A stretch of 64,000 nucleotides of DNA from DASQFQ01 sp963811595 (GCA_963811595.1 CAWERW010000015.1:372001-436000); one strand, 5' to 3'; counted from the stretch's first letter, positions 39,221 to 48,772 are shown. Program-made: numbers and translations. Notes: generated from the letters alone by a model not told the origin.

Positions 39221-41142
39221 CGCTCGGGCCGGAGCGTGATCAACAGCACGCGCAGCATCAGCGCGAACGCGATCAGCAGCAGGTTGTACCCGAGCACGTC
39301 GAACAGGCTCGTCGACGCGCCGACGGCCGGCCCGCCCGCCGTGCCGAGCAGCAGCACGCCCATCAGGCCCACCGCCGCTCCCAGGAACGAGAGCAGGACC
39401 TGATGGAGCATGGTGGTGACGACGCGGCGGTCGCGCTGGTCGGCGAACAGCCGCACGTTGACCGCCAGCCGCCCGTCCTCGAGCGCAGCCGTGATGCGCT
39501 CGAGGCGGTGCGGCACGCGCCGCAGCACCGGCAGCAGCGCGAGCATCTCGTCCGCGACGGTCTCGCGCAGCTGCGCCGGGCGCAGGCCGCGCTGCAGCTC
39601 GGCGGCGGCGAAGCTGCGCGACTCGTCGAGCAGGTCGAAGCCCGGCGCCACCAGCGCGAGGCTGCCCTCGAGCGCGGCGAGCGAGCGGAAGACCCCGGCC
39701 ACGGCCGGCGGCACGGCGAGGCCGAAGCCGGCCACCACCTCGAGCAGGCCGGTGAACGTCTCGAGCGAGGCGGTCTCGGGCCCGAGGTGGCGGGCGACGA
39801 ACTGGCCGACCGCGCGCTCCAGGCGCCGCTCGTCGAGCTCCTCGGGCCGGCCCGCGACGTCGATCAGCGCGTCGCGCAGGCCGACGGCGTCACGGCGCTC
39901 GACCGCGACGAGCAGATCCTGGAGCGCGATCCGCAGGGCCGCGTCGAGGCGCCCGACCGAACCGAAGTCCAGCAGCGCGAGCCCGCCCGCGCGCAGCACG
40001 AGGATGTTCCCCGGGTGCGGGTCGGCGTGGAAGACGCCGTCGCGCGTGATCTGCAGGAGCACGTGGTGCAGGAGCGCGCGGGCGAGCGCCGGCCGGTCCG
40101 TGCCGGGCCGGGCGAGCAGCGCCTCCGCGCTCCCGAGCGGCAGGCCGTCGAGGCGCTCCAGCACGAGCATGCGGCGGCTCGAGAGGCGGTCGTGCACCGC
40201 CGGGATCAGCACGCCCTCGCCGGACGGCGCGGCGCGCAGGTTGCGCGCCTCGACGCGGAAGTCCAGCTCCTCCCGCATGGCGGCGGCGAAGCCGGCGGCG
40301 AGCTCGACGACGTTCAGCCCGCGCGGGCCGCGCGGCTCGATCGTCGACAGCGCGTGCGTGCCGCGCGCGGTGCGCCCGTCGATGAAGCGCGCGAGCCGGC
40401 CGAGGATGTCGAGGTCGCGCTCGATCTCCGGCCCGATGCCCGGGCGCTGCACCTTGACCACGACCTCGGCGCCGCAGCGCAGCCGCGCGCGGTGGACCTG
40501 GGCGATCGACGCGGCCGCCAGCGGCTCGCGCTCGAACGCGGCGAACACGGTGTCGACGGGCGCCGCGAGCTCCTCCTCGAGCACGCGCTCGATGGCCGGC
40601 CACGGGGCCGGGACCGCGTCGCTCTGGAGCCGCTCGAGCTCCGCGACGAGCTCGGGGCCGAGCAGGTCGCGGCGGGAGGAGAGCAGCTGCCCGAGCTTCA
40701 CGAACGTCACGCCGCCCTCGTCGAGCGCCTCGCGCACGGCGCGTGCGCGCGCCGCCGGAGAGTCGCGACCGCGGGCACGCGCCCGGATCGCGAGGCGGGC
40801 GATCTGCACGTACCGCCGGGTGCGCGCGAGCCGGCGCTTGATGCCGCCGCGCGCCGGCATGGCCGAGCGGCTCGGCAGCGCTGCCTCCGCGACCGCGAGG
40901 AAGGCCATCGCGACGAGCACCGCGATGCCGAGCAGCACCGGCACGAACGCCCAGGCTTCGACCGGCCGCGTGATCGTGGCGCCGACCAGCGCCGCCGCGA
41001 CGTAGCCGATCGCCGCCGCCAGCGCGGTGCGCAGCACGCTCACCTGCAGTCCGAGCAGCCGCCGCGACGTCACGGCGAGGCCGGTGAGGACGATGACGCC
41101 GAACGCCAGCCCGGTCAGGATCTGCAGGCTGTCGGTCACCAT
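39217..41142 (-). CDS. ABC1/UbiB-family atypical protein kinase with terminal membrane helices
   Basis: 641 residues. Three N-terminal hydrophobic helices (LQILTGLAFGVIVLTGLAVTS, LRTALAAAIGYVAAALVGATI, FVPVLLGIAVLVAMAFLAVA) precede a complete ABC1 domain: VTFVKLGQLLSSRRDLLGPELVAELERLQ (KxGQ motif), LAAASIAQVHRARL (Ala-rich nucleotide loop), VVVKVQRPGI (Lys), MREELDFRVEARNL, GVFHADPHPGNI (catalytic Asp) and LALLDFGSVGRL (metal-binding DFG). Two C-terminal helices follow. UbiB relatives support lipid-quinone metabolism by ATPase activity; the exact target here is unknown. ATG 41142 chosen; GTG 41139 adjoins it. Confidence 0.9.
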   Translation of the reverse strand: MVTDSLQILTGLAFGVIVLTGLAVTSRRLLGLQVSVLRTALAAAIGYVAAALVGATITRPVEAWAFVPVLLGIAVLVAMAFLAVAEAALPSRSAMPARGGIKRRLARTRRYVQIARLAIRARARGRDSPAARARAVREALDEGGVTFVKLGQLLSSRRDLLGPELVAELERLQSDAVPAPWPAIERVLEEELAAPVDTVFAAFEREPLAAASIAQVHRARLRCGAEVVVKVQRPGIGPEIERDLDILGRLARFIDGRTARGTHALSTIEPRGPRGLNVVELAAGFAAAMREELDFRVEARNLRAAPSGEGVLIPAVHDRLSSRRMLVLERLDGLPLGSAEALLARPGTDRPALARALLHHVLLQITRDGVFHADPHPGNILVLRAGGLALLDFGSVGRLDAALRIALQDLLVAVERRDAVGLRDALIDVAGRPEELDERRLERAVGQFVARHLGPETASLETFTGLLEVVAGFGLAVPPAVAGVFRSLAALEGSLALVAPGFDLLDESRSFAAAELQRGLRPAQLRETVADEMLALLPVLRRVPHRLERITAALEDGRLAVNVRLFADQRDRRVVTTMLHQVLLSFLGAAVGLMGVLLLGTAGGPAVGASTSLFDVLGYNLLLIAFALMLRVLLITLRPER

Positions 41143-41251
41143 GCCGCCGAAGCTAGGCGAGCGCGGCGGGCGGCGCGCGCAGGGAGCCCACCGGCGGGAC
41201 CTCCGGGTAGCCGCACTGTGGCGCGCGCGGCCGGTTGCCAGCATCGTCGGC

Positions 41252-41614
41252 ATGGTCAGGACGGTGCTCGTGGTCGACGATCATGCGGGGTTCAGGGAAC
41301 TGGCCCGGGCATTGCTCGAGGACGGCGGGTACGCGGTCGTGGCGGAAGCGGGCGACGGCGCGTCGGCGCTCGAGGTCGCGCGGGCGGTGCGGCCCGACGC
41401 GGTGCTGCTCGACGTGCACCTGCCCGACATGGACGGCTTCACGGTCGCCGCTGCACTGGCGCGGGAGCACCCGGCGCCGCGTGTCGTCCTCACCTCGACC
41501 GACGCCGACGAGGAGGTCGGCTCGCTGGTGCGGCGCTCGGGGGCGCTGCGCTTCGTCCCCAAGGATGCGCTGGCCGATGCCGCGCTGGGGGCTCTTTGGC
41601 AGGCCCCGGCGTGA
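41252..41614 (+). CDS. single-domain response regulator (REC)
   Basis: 120 residues, receiver domain only: TVLVVDDHAGFRELARALL with the acidic pair, AVLLDVHLPDMDGF with the phosphorylated Asp, VVLTSTDADEE with the conserved Ser/Thr, and FVPKDAL with Lys. No output domain follows. It precedes a NarL-type regulator and a GAF histidine kinase, so it may act as a phosphate sink or adaptor in the same pathway. Confidence 0.9.
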   Translation: MVRTVLVVDDHAGFRELARALLEDGGYAVVAEAGDGASALEVARAVRPDAVLLDVHLPDMDGFTVAAALAREHPAPRVVLTSTDADEEVGSLVRRSGALRFVPKDALADAALGALWQAPA

Positions 41615-41646
41615 GGAGTACCGTTCCAGACCGGGAGGCTCGGCAG

Positions 41647-42294
41647 ATGCGGGTAGTGATCGGCGAGGACCAGGCCCTCCTGCGCGAGGGCATCGGCCGG
41701 CTGTTGGAAGAGGCGGGCTTCGACGTAGTCGGCAAGGCCGGCGACGCGGTCGACCTGCGGCGCAAGGTCGGCGCGCACAAGCCCGACGTCGCGCTCGTCG
41801 ACATCCGGATGCCGCCGACCCACACCGACGACGGGCTGCGCGCGGCGATCCAGATCCGCTCCGAGCACCCGGCCACGCGCGTGCTCGTGCTCTCGCAGTA
41901 CGTGGAGGAGCGCTACGCGATCGACCTCATCGGCGGCTGCGCCGAGGGCGTCGGCTACCTGCTCAAGGATCGCGTCGGCGACCTCGACGAGTTCGCCGAG
42001 GCGGTGCGCCGCGTCGGCGAGGGCGGCTCCGTGCTCGACCCCGAGGTCGTCACCCGCATGCTCGCCCGCACCCGCGAGGCCGACCCGGTCGAGGACCTCA
42101 GCCCGCGCGAGCGCGACGTGCTGGAGCTGATGGCCCAGGGCCGCTCCAACCACGGCATCGCCGAGAAGCTGTGGATCACGGAGAGCGCCGTCGAGAAGCA
42201 CGTCACGGCGATCTTCGAGAAGCTCAACCTGGAGCGCGAGTTCGAGGGCAACCGGCGCGTGCTCGCCGTGCTCACGTTCCTCCGCGGGGCATGA
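41647..42294 (+). CDS. NarL/FixJ-type response regulator
   Basis: 215-residue DNA-binding regulator. REC domain: MRVVIGEDQALLREGIGRLLEEAGF, ALVDIRMPPTHTDDGL (phospho-Asp in DIRMP), VLVLSQYVEERYA, YLLKDRVGDLDEF. LuxR helix-turn-helix at about 150-210: LSPRERDVLELMAQGRSNHGIAEKLWITESAVEKHVTAIFEKLNLE. GGGAGG lies 9 nt upstream of ATG 41647. Its stop overlaps the kinase start (ATGA), so the two are a matched pair. Confidence 0.93.
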   Translation: MRVVIGEDQALLREGIGRLLEEAGFDVVGKAGDAVDLRRKVGAHKPDVALVDIRMPPTHTDDGLRAAIQIRSEHPATRVLVLSQYVEERYAIDLIGGCAEGVGYLLKDRVGDLDEFAEAVRRVGEGGSVLDPEVVTRMLARTREADPVEDLSPRERDVLELMAQGRSNHGIAEKLWITESAVEKHVTAIFEKLNLEREFEGNRRVLAVLTFLRGA

Positions 42295-43445
42295 CGGCGA
42301 TCGCCGAGTCGCCGGACCGGCTCGAGGCGCTGCTGCGCGAGCAGGCCGCGCTGCGGCGCGTCGCGACGCTGGTGGCGCAGGACGCCGAGCCGGCGCGCAT
42401 CTTCGCGAGCGTGTGCGAGGAGGTCGGCTGCGTGCTCGGCGTCACGACCACGAACCTCCTGCGCTACGAGGACGACGGGACGGCGAGCATCGTCGGCGCG
42501 TGGGGCGCGCAGGGCGCCCCGCTGGTCCCGATCGCCTCGCAGCCGCTGCCGCTCGACGGCGAGACGGTGGCGCCGCGCATCCACCGCAGCGGGCGGACGG
42601 TGCGCATCGACGACTTCGACGGGCTCGAGGACGAGCTCGCGCTGCGCGTGCGCGCGCTCGGTATCCGCTCGGCGGTCGGCGCGCCGATCATCGTGGCCGG
42701 GAGGCTGTGGGGCGCGGTCATCGCCTCCGACGCCCGCGCGTACCACCTGCCCGCCGACGCCGAGCCCCGCATCTCGAACTTCGCCCAGCTGATCACCGAC
42801 GCGCTCGCGAACACCGACGCGCGCGAGCAGCTCGCCGCCTCGCGGGCGCGGATCCTGAAGGCCGGCGACGAGGAGCGGCGGCGGCTGGGCCGCGACCTCC
42901 ACGACGGCGCCCAGCAGCGGCTCGTCAGCGCGATCATCAGCCTGCAGCTCGCGCAGAAGCGCTGGGCGCGCGACCCGGACCGCGCGCGCGCGCACGTCGA
43001 CGACGCGCTCGGCGACGCCCAGGCCGCGATCGGCGAGCTGCGCGAGCTCGCGGCCGGCATCCACCCCTCCGTGCTGACCGACCGCGGACTGCCCGCGGCG
43101 CTGGAGACGCTCGCGAGCCGCTCGCCGGTGCCGGTCACGCTCGACGCCGAGCTCGACGGCCGGCTGCCGATGTCGGTCGAGACGACCGCCTACTTCGTGG
43201 TCGCCGAGGCGCTCACCAACGTCGGCAAGCACGCGCGCGCGTCGCGCGTCGCGGTCGGCGTGCGGGTGGCGGGCGAGCAGCTCGAGATCGAGGTGCTCGA
43301 CGACGGCGCCGGCGGCGCGGACGCGTCCGCCGGCTCCGGCCTGAGCGGGCTCGCCGACCGCGTCAGCGCGCTGTGCGGGACGCTCGAAGTCTCGAGCCCG
43401 CCCGGGCGCGGCACGCGCATCCACGCGCGCATCTCGCTGAACTAG
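42291..43445 (+). CDS. GAF-domain histidine kinase (NarL-partner type)
   Basis: 384-residue soluble kinase; no transmembrane helix. GAF domain about 20-180 (ALRRVATLVAQDAEPARIFASVCEEVGCVLGV, GVTVRIDD-like edge, SAVGAPIIVAGRLWGAVIASDA). HisKA_3 dimerisation domain with phospho-acceptor His near residue 203 (DEERRRLGRDLHDGAQQRLVSAIISLQLAQ) and HATPase with N-box EALTNVGKHARAS, G1 VLDDGAGG and G2 SGLSGLADRVSALCGTLEV. Cytoplasmic ligand-sensing kinase for the NarL regulator upstream; ligand unknown. Confidence 0.92.
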   Translation: MTAIAESPDRLEALLREQAALRRVATLVAQDAEPARIFASVCEEVGCVLGVTTTNLLRYEDDGTASIVGAWGAQGAPLVPIASQPLPLDGETVAPRIHRSGRTVRIDDFDGLEDELALRVRALGIRSAVGAPIIVAGRLWGAVIASDARAYHLPADAEPRISNFAQLITDALANTDAREQLAASRARILKAGDEERRRLGRDLHDGAQQRLVSAIISLQLAQKRWARDPDRARAHVDDALGDAQAAIGELRELAAGIHPSVLTDRGLPAALETLASRSPVPVTLDAELDGRLPMSVETTAYFVVAEALTNVGKHARASRVAVGVRVAGEQLEIEVLDDGAGGADASAGSGLSGLADRVSALCGTLEVSSPPGRGTRIHARISLN

Positions 43446-43457
43446 GGTTCACGGCCA

Positions 43458-45785
43458 GTGACGTGGGCCGCCTGCACGATCGCGGCGAAGGCACGGCTGC
43501 CGTCCGCGCGCGTCGTCGCGACGTCGTTTGCCGAGCACCATCCCGGGGTGCCGTTCTTCGTGCTGCTCGCCGACGAGGTCGAGGGCTGCTTCGACCCGGC
43601 GGCGGAGCCGTACGAGCTGATCGGCCTCGACGCGCTCGCGCTGCCCGACCTGCGGACCCGCTGCTTCCGCTACGAGCGCGAGCAGCTCTCCTACGCGCTG
43701 ACGCCGACCCTGCTCCGGCACGTGCTCGGGCTGGGGTTCGAGCGCGCGCTGTTCCTCAAGCAGGAGAGCCTCGTGTGCGGGTCGCTCGACGCCGCGGTGG
43801 CCCGGCTCGACGAGGACGCGATCCTGCTGACGCCGCACCTGCTCGAGCCGCTGGACCCGGACCGCGAGCTGACGATCCTGCAGTCGGGCGTCTACAACCT
43901 CGGCTTTCTCGGCGTCGCCGACCGCGCGCCCGCGCGCGAGTTCCTCGCGTGGTGGGAGGCGCGCCTGGCGACCGACTGCCGCCACGCGGTCGCCGAGGGG
44001 CTGCACTGGGAGCAGCGGTGGGCCGACCTCGTGCCCTCGCTGTTCGGGGACGTCGGCGTGCTGCGCGACCAGCGGATCAACGTCGGGCACTGGAACCTGC
44101 CGGAGCGCAGCGTCGAGGACGTGCGGCTGTTCCGCTTCAGCGGCTACGAGCCGGACGCGCCCGAGCGCGCGACGCGCTACGCCGACCGGCTCGCCACGGG
44201 CTCGCTCAACGGCGCCGGCGAGCACTTCGAGCGCTACCGCGCGGCGCTGCTGGACGCCGGCTGGGAGGAGGCCCGCGCGTGGCCGTACGCGTTCGACCGC
44301 TTCGCGAACGGCGAGCCGGTCCCGGCGATCGCCCGCGCGCTGCACGACGAGCTCGGGGCCGAGCGCTTCGGCGATCCGTTCGCGGTCGGGCCCGGCTCGT
44401 TCGCGGCGTGGCTGCGCGAGCCGGCCGACGCGCGCTGGCCGGCCGTGAGCCGACTGTGGCTCGAGCTGCACGCGCGCCGCGACGACCTCCGCGCGGCGTT
44501 CCCGGCGCCGCTCGGCGCCGACCGTCGCCGGTTCGCCGCGTGGGCGCGCGGCGGCGGCGCGGCGGAGCACGGCCTGCCGGCGGCGCTCGACCCGCGCGCG
44601 AGCCGGGCGGGCACGCGCGCGGTGGTCACGATCGCCGGCCGCAACCGCCTGCCGGCCGCGCGCGTGCTGGCGGCGTCGCTGCGCGAGCACACGCCGGGGG
44701 TGGCGCTGCACGTCGTCGTCGCCGACGTACTGCACCCCACCGGCGACGACGAGCCGTTCGTGGCGCACGGCGTCGCCGAGCTCGATCTCCCGCCGGGCGT
44801 CGGCCTCGGCACCGGCCCGCTCGAGCTGTGCGTGCGCCTCAAGCCGGCGGCGCTCGCGGCGCTGCTCGACGAGGGCCACTCGGCGGTCCTCTTCCTCGAC
44901 CCCGACCAGTGGGTCCTGGGCGACCTCGAGCCGCTGTGGGCGGCGATCGAGCGCAGCGCGATCGTGCTGACGCCGCACCTGACGGCGCCCGTCGCCGCCG
45001 GGCGCGAGCGGATGCTGCTGCGCGCGGGCACCCACAACGCCGGGGCGCTCGGCGTGAGCGACCGGCCCGCGGCGCGGGCGATGCTCGCGTGGTGGGCGGA
45101 GCGGCTCGACGCCGCCAACCACGACCGCGTCGACGAGGGCGCCTACTACGACCAGCGCTGGCTCGACCTCGTGCCGTCGCTGTTCGACGGCGTCGAGGTC
45201 CTGCGCGACGACCGCTTCAACGTCGGCCACTGGAACCTGCCCGAGCGCGACGCCGCCGACGTGCGGCTGCTGCACGCGAGCGGCTTCGATCCCGAGCGGC
45301 CGCGCACCATCACCGGCCACGACCCGCGGCTCGGCGAGCTGGAGGCCACGCGCGTCGCGGCGCTGCTCGAGCGCTACGCGGAGGCGCTGCTCGCCGCGGG
45401 CGCACGCGAGGCCGCCGCGCTCCCGTGGGGCTGGTCGCGCTTCGCCGACGGCACGCCGGTGCCGCGCGGCGCGGGCGAGCTGCTCGCCGCGCTCGGGCCC
45501 GACGGCGCCGCGTTCCGCGCCGACCCGCTGGCCGCCGGCCCGGGCAGCTTCGCCGCCTGGCTGGCCGGCCCCGCCGACGATCGGGCGCCCCGGATCACAC
45601 GGCTGTGGACCGCCGTCCACGCCCAGCGCGCGGACCTGCGCGAGGCGTTCCCCGACCCGCTCGGCACGGACCGCGCGGCGTTCGCGCGCTGGATCGCCGA
45701 GCACGGCGCGAGCGAGCACGGCGTCGAGCCGCCGCCGAAACGCCGGTTCACGGCGCGCCGGCGGTCCGGTAGCGTCGCTCCATGA
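43458..45785 (+). CDS. tandem-duplicated GT-A glycosyltransferase-like protein (GT8-related)
   Basis: 775 residues made of two ~385-residue copies of one unit. Each has a GT-A-like domain and a helical tail. Matching segments: KARLPSARVVATSFAEHHPGV / RNRLPAARVLAASLREHTPGV; AILLTPHLLEPLDPDREL / AIVLTPHLTAPVAAGRER; YNLGFLGVADRAPAREFLAWWEARL / HNAGALGVSDRPAARAMLAWWAERL; and RWADLVPSLFGDVGVLRDQRINVGHWNLPER / RWLDLVPSLFDGVEVLRDDRFNVGHWNLPER. The second copy keeps the DxD metal site (FLDPDQWVLGDLE, about residue 479) but the first has FLKQESLVCGSLD at about 99, so its donor site is probably dead. GTG 43458 start. Likely builds a surface glycan; linkage unknown. Confidence 0.78.
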   Translation: MTWAACTIAAKARLPSARVVATSFAEHHPGVPFFVLLADEVEGCFDPAAEPYELIGLDALALPDLRTRCFRYEREQLSYALTPTLLRHVLGLGFERALFLKQESLVCGSLDAAVARLDEDAILLTPHLLEPLDPDRELTILQSGVYNLGFLGVADRAPAREFLAWWEARLATDCRHAVAEGLHWEQRWADLVPSLFGDVGVLRDQRINVGHWNLPERSVEDVRLFRFSGYEPDAPERATRYADRLATGSLNGAGEHFERYRAALLDAGWEEARAWPYAFDRFANGEPVPAIARALHDELGAERFGDPFAVGPGSFAAWLREPADARWPAVSRLWLELHARRDDLRAAFPAPLGADRRRFAAWARGGGAAEHGLPAALDPRASRAGTRAVVTIAGRNRLPAARVLAASLREHTPGVALHVVVADVLHPTGDDEPFVAHGVAELDLPPGVGLGTGPLELCVRLKPAALAALLDEGHSAVLFLDPDQWVLGDLEPLWAAIERSAIVLTPHLTAPVAAGRERMLLRAGTHNAGALGVSDRPAARAMLAWWAERLDAANHDRVDEGAYYDQRWLDLVPSLFDGVEVLRDDRFNVGHWNLPERDAADVRLLHASGFDPERPRTITGHDPRLGELEATRVAALLERYAEALLAAGAREAAALPWGWSRFADGTPVPRGAGELLAALGPDGAAFRADPLAAGPGSFAAWLAGPADDRAPRITRLWTAVHAQRADLREAFPDPLGTDRAAFARWIAEHGASEHGVEPPPKRRFTARRRSGSVAP

Positions 45786-46257
45786 GCGAGCTTCAGGATC
45801 GGAACCGGGCCGTGTGGTCGGCGGGCGACTGGGACGCCGTCGCGGACCACATCGCCTCCGTCGGGCCCCGCCTTCTCGACCGCGTCGGGATCGAGCCGGG
45901 CATGCGCGTGCTGGACGTCGGCACGGGCTCGGGCAGCAACGTCGCCATCGAAGAGCTGCCGTTCGCCGACGCGAGCTTCGACCGCGTGCTCTCCACCTTC
46001 GGCCACATGCGCCCCCTGGAGTCCAGCCGCCGCCGCTGTGGGGCGACCGCGACCACGTGCGCGAGACCGTCGCGCCGCTCGAGCCGGAGTTCGCCGAGGA
46101 CGCCGTCGTCTACGAGCACGACTCCCCGGATGCCCTGGCGATGTTCTTCTTCGAGAACTTCGCCGACTACCGCGCGATGCTCGTCGAGGTCAACGAGGCG
46201 TCCGACGGCACGATGAAGGCGACCGCCGACTACCTCGTCACGATCGTCAAGCCCTGA
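45782..46257 (+). pseudogene. SAM-dependent methyltransferase remnant with internal deletions
   Basis: Starts intact after a TAGCGT box: MSELQDRNRAVWSAGDWDAVADHIASVGPRLLDRVGIEPGMRVLDVGTGSGSNVAI, i.e. N-terminus plus motif I. It then jumps straight to EELPFADASFDRVLSTFGHM (motif III region), so the segment holding the SAM-ribose-binding acidic residue is missing. After FGHM a second deletion and a frame change lead to LWGDRDHVRETVAPLEPEFAEDAVVYEHDSPDALAMFFFENFADYRAMLVEVNEASDGTMKATADYLVTIVKP in another frame, ending at 46257. Known relatives are ~270 residues; about 100 residues are lost. Not expected to be active. Confidence 0.8.
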
Positions 46258-46358
46258 CCATGGGGCGGGAGCGCACCACCCCCTCCGACGGGTACACACC
46301 CTGGTCGCCGGAGGGCCGCTGACCGGATACTCGGTGCTCCCCGCCAGAGGAGAACGAG

Positions 46359-48728
46359 ATGACTCAGAACGGTCACGCCGGACGCGAGGTCCTGCCCGCC
46401 CCCGACCGCCGCCACGCGGCGCTGACGACGTATGACGCGAAGGACCCGGACACGTCGTTCGCTCCGATCGAGCCACTGCGTCCTCCGGCCGGGGCGCCGA
46501 ACGTGCTGGTCGTCCTCCTCGACGACGTGGGCTTCGCCGGGTCCAGCGCGTTCGGTGGCGCGATCGCGACGCCGAACGCGGAGCGGCTCGCCGCCGGCGG
46601 GCTGAAGTACAACCGCTTCCACACGACGGCGCTGTGCTCGCCGACGCGGGCGGCGCTCCTGAGCGGGCGCAACCATCACATGGTCGGGATGGGCGGCATC
46701 ACCGAGATCGCCACCGCGGCTCCGGGCTACAGCTCTCAGCGGCCGAACGACTGCGCTCCGCTGGCGGAGATCCTCAAGCTGAACGGCTACTCGACCGCCC
46801 AGTTCGGCAAGTGCCACGAGATCCCGGTCTGGGAGACCAGCCCGCTCGGCCCGTTCGACAACTGGCCCACCGGGAGCGGCTTCGAGTACTTCTACGGCTT
46901 CGTCGGCGGCGAGGCGCACCAGTACTACCCGGCGCTCTACGAGGGGACGACGCCGGTCGAGCCGTGGGGCACGCCCGACGAGGGCTACCACCTCATGGGC
47001 GACATGGCCGACAAGGCGATCAGCTGGGTGCGCCAGCAGAAGTCGCTGATGCCCGACAAGCCGTTCTTCGCCTACTTCGCGCCCGGCGCGACGCACGCCC
47101 CGCACCACGTGCCCAAGGAGTGGGCGGACAAGTACGCCGGCCGCTTCGACTCCGGGTGGGACGCGCTGCGCGAGGAGATCTTCGCGCGCCAGAAGCAGCT
47201 CGGCGTCATCCCTGCCGACGCGGAGCTCACCGTCCGCCACGACGAGATCCCCGCCTGGGACGAGATGCCCGAGGAGCTCAAGCCGGTGCTGCGGCGCCAG
47301 ATGGAGGTCTACGCCGGCTTCCTGGAGTTCACCGACCACCACGTCGGCCGGCTGTTCGACGCGCTCGAAGACCTCGAGGTCTTCGACAACACGCTCGTCT
47401 ACTACATCATCGGCGACAACGGCGCGTCGGCCGAGGGCACGCTGAACGGCACGTTCAACGAGATGATCAACTTCAACGGCGCCGCCGCGATCGAGACGCC
47501 GGAGTTCCTGATGGAGCGCCTGGACGAGCTGGGCGGGCCGGACTCCTACAACCACTACGCCGTCGGCTGGGCGCACGCGATGGACACGCCGTACCAGTGG
47601 ACCAAGCAGGTCGCCTCGCACTTCGGCGGGACCCGCAACGGCACGATCGTGCACTGGCCCGACGGCTTCGCGTCGAAGGGCGAGGTCCGGACGCAGTTCT
47701 CGCACGTCATCGATGTCGCGGCGACCGTGCTCGACGCCGCGAGGCTCCCGGAGCCGAAGTTCGTCAAGGGGATCCAGCAGATTCCGATCCAGGGCGTCAG
47801 CATGCGCTACTCGTTCGACGACGCGGCGGCCGCCGAGCAACACGAGACGCAGTACTTCGAGATGTTCGGCAACCGCGGCATCTACCACAAGGGCTGGACC
47901 GCGGTGACGCGCCACAAGACGCCGTGGCTGCTCGTCGGTGAGGAGGTCCCGGCGTTCGACGACGACGTGTGGGAGCTCTACGACACCGGCGTGGACTGGA
48001 CGCAGTTCGAGGACCTCGCGCTGCAACATCCCGAGAAGCTCCACGAGCTCCAGCGGCTGTTCCTGATCGAGGCCACCAAGAACAACGTGCTGCCGCTCGA
48101 CGACCGGGCCGCGGAGCGGCTCCTGGCCGAGGTCGCCGGCCGGCCGGCGCTCGTGAAGGGCAACCGCCAGCGACTGTTCGGCGGCATGGGACGACTCACC
48201 GAGTCCTCGGTCGTCTCGATCAAGAACAAGTCGCACGCCGTGACCGCCGAGATCGTCGTGCCCGACGGCGGCGCGCAGGGCGTGGTCATCGCCCAGGGCG
48301 GCAGCATCGGCGGCTGGGCCCTCTACATGGTCGACGGGCGGCTGCGCTATTGCTACAACCTGCTCGGCGTCCAGCGCTTCTACGTCGGCTCCGACCGCAA
48401 CCTCACGGCCGGCGGCCACCAGGTGCGGATGGAGTTCGACTACGCCGGCCCGGGGCTGGGCAAGGGCGGCACGGTCAGCCTCTTCGTCGACGGCGAGAAG
48501 GTCGGCGAGGGCGCCGTGGCAGCGACCGCCGCGATGATCTTCTCGGCCGACGACACCTGCGACGTCGGCAAGGAGGGCGGCGCGCTCGTGGCCGAGGACT
48601 ACCCCGTCCCGAACGACTTCACCGGGGAGATCAACTGGGTCGAGATCGACGTCGCCGAGGCCGCGCAGGACGCCGACCACTTCCTGGATCCCGACGAGCT
48701 GCTGCGCGTCGCGATGGCACGGCAATGA
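46359..48728 (+). CDS. arylsulfatase
   Basis: 789-residue type I sulfatase of the long AtsA-like subfamily. NVLVVLLDDVGFAGSSAFGG carries the N-terminal metal aspartates; CSPTRAALLSGRNHHMVGMG is the formylglycine signature (Cys at about residue 93); QFGKCHEIP, APGATHAPHHVP and YYIIGDNGASAEGTLNG complete the active site. GKC-H replaces the more usual GKWH. The C-terminal ~220 residues form a jelly-roll-like module (VSIKNKSHAVTAEIVVPDGGAQGVVIAQGGSIGGWALYMVDGRL). No signal peptide is visible, so it may act in the cytoplasm. GAGGAGAACGAG precedes ATG 46359. Codon use is a little less G/C-extreme than in neighbours. Confidence 0.93.
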   Translation: MTQNGHAGREVLPAPDRRHAALTTYDAKDPDTSFAPIEPLRPPAGAPNVLVVLLDDVGFAGSSAFGGAIATPNAERLAAGGLKYNRFHTTALCSPTRAALLSGRNHHMVGMGGITEIATAAPGYSSQRPNDCAPLAEILKLNGYSTAQFGKCHEIPVWETSPLGPFDNWPTGSGFEYFYGFVGGEAHQYYPALYEGTTPVEPWGTPDEGYHLMGDMADKAISWVRQQKSLMPDKPFFAYFAPGATHAPHHVPKEWADKYAGRFDSGWDALREEIFARQKQLGVIPADAELTVRHDEIPAWDEMPEELKPVLRRQMEVYAGFLEFTDHHVGRLFDALEDLEVFDNTLVYYIIGDNGASAEGTLNGTFNEMINFNGAAAIETPEFLMERLDELGGPDSYNHYAVGWAHAMDTPYQWTKQVASHFGGTRNGTIVHWPDGFASKGEVRTQFSHVIDVAATVLDAARLPEPKFVKGIQQIPIQGVSMRYSFDDAAAAEQHETQYFEMFGNRGIYHKGWTAVTRHKTPWLLVGEEVPAFDDDVWELYDTGVDWTQFEDLALQHPEKLHELQRLFLIEATKNNVLPLDDRAAERLLAEVAGRPALVKGNRQRLFGGMGRLTESSVVSIKNKSHAVTAEIVVPDGGAQGVVIAQGGSIGGWALYMVDGRLRYCYNLLGVQRFYVGSDRNLTAGGHQVRMEFDYAGPGLGKGGTVSLFVDGEKVGEGAVAATAAMIFSADDTCDVGKEGGALVAEDYPVPNDFTGEINWVEIDVAEAAQDADHFLDPDELLRVAMARQ

Positions 48729-48772
48729 CCCGTTGAGCGCGAGTGCCGCCTGGCGAGGGGCGGCTTCCGTAT
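48729..48772. repeat. 44 bp direct repeat, left copy (tRNA-terminator-like)
   Basis: Matches 53928-53971 at 39 of 44 positions, in the same orientation. It contains the hairpin GCCGCC-tggcgagg-GGCGGC and ends in TTCCGTAT. In the right copy this is the terminator directly behind tRNA-fMet. Some 12 bases after the left copy CGGGATTC occurs, an octamer also found in the tRNA T-arm, suggesting a decayed partial copy of the tRNA 3' end. Confidence 0.65.

Noticed and set aside
46259..46322. Short frame MGRERTTPSDGYTPWSPEGR before the arylsulfatase
   Set aside because: Twenty residues, no RBS, lies in the promoter/leader region; more likely non-coding.
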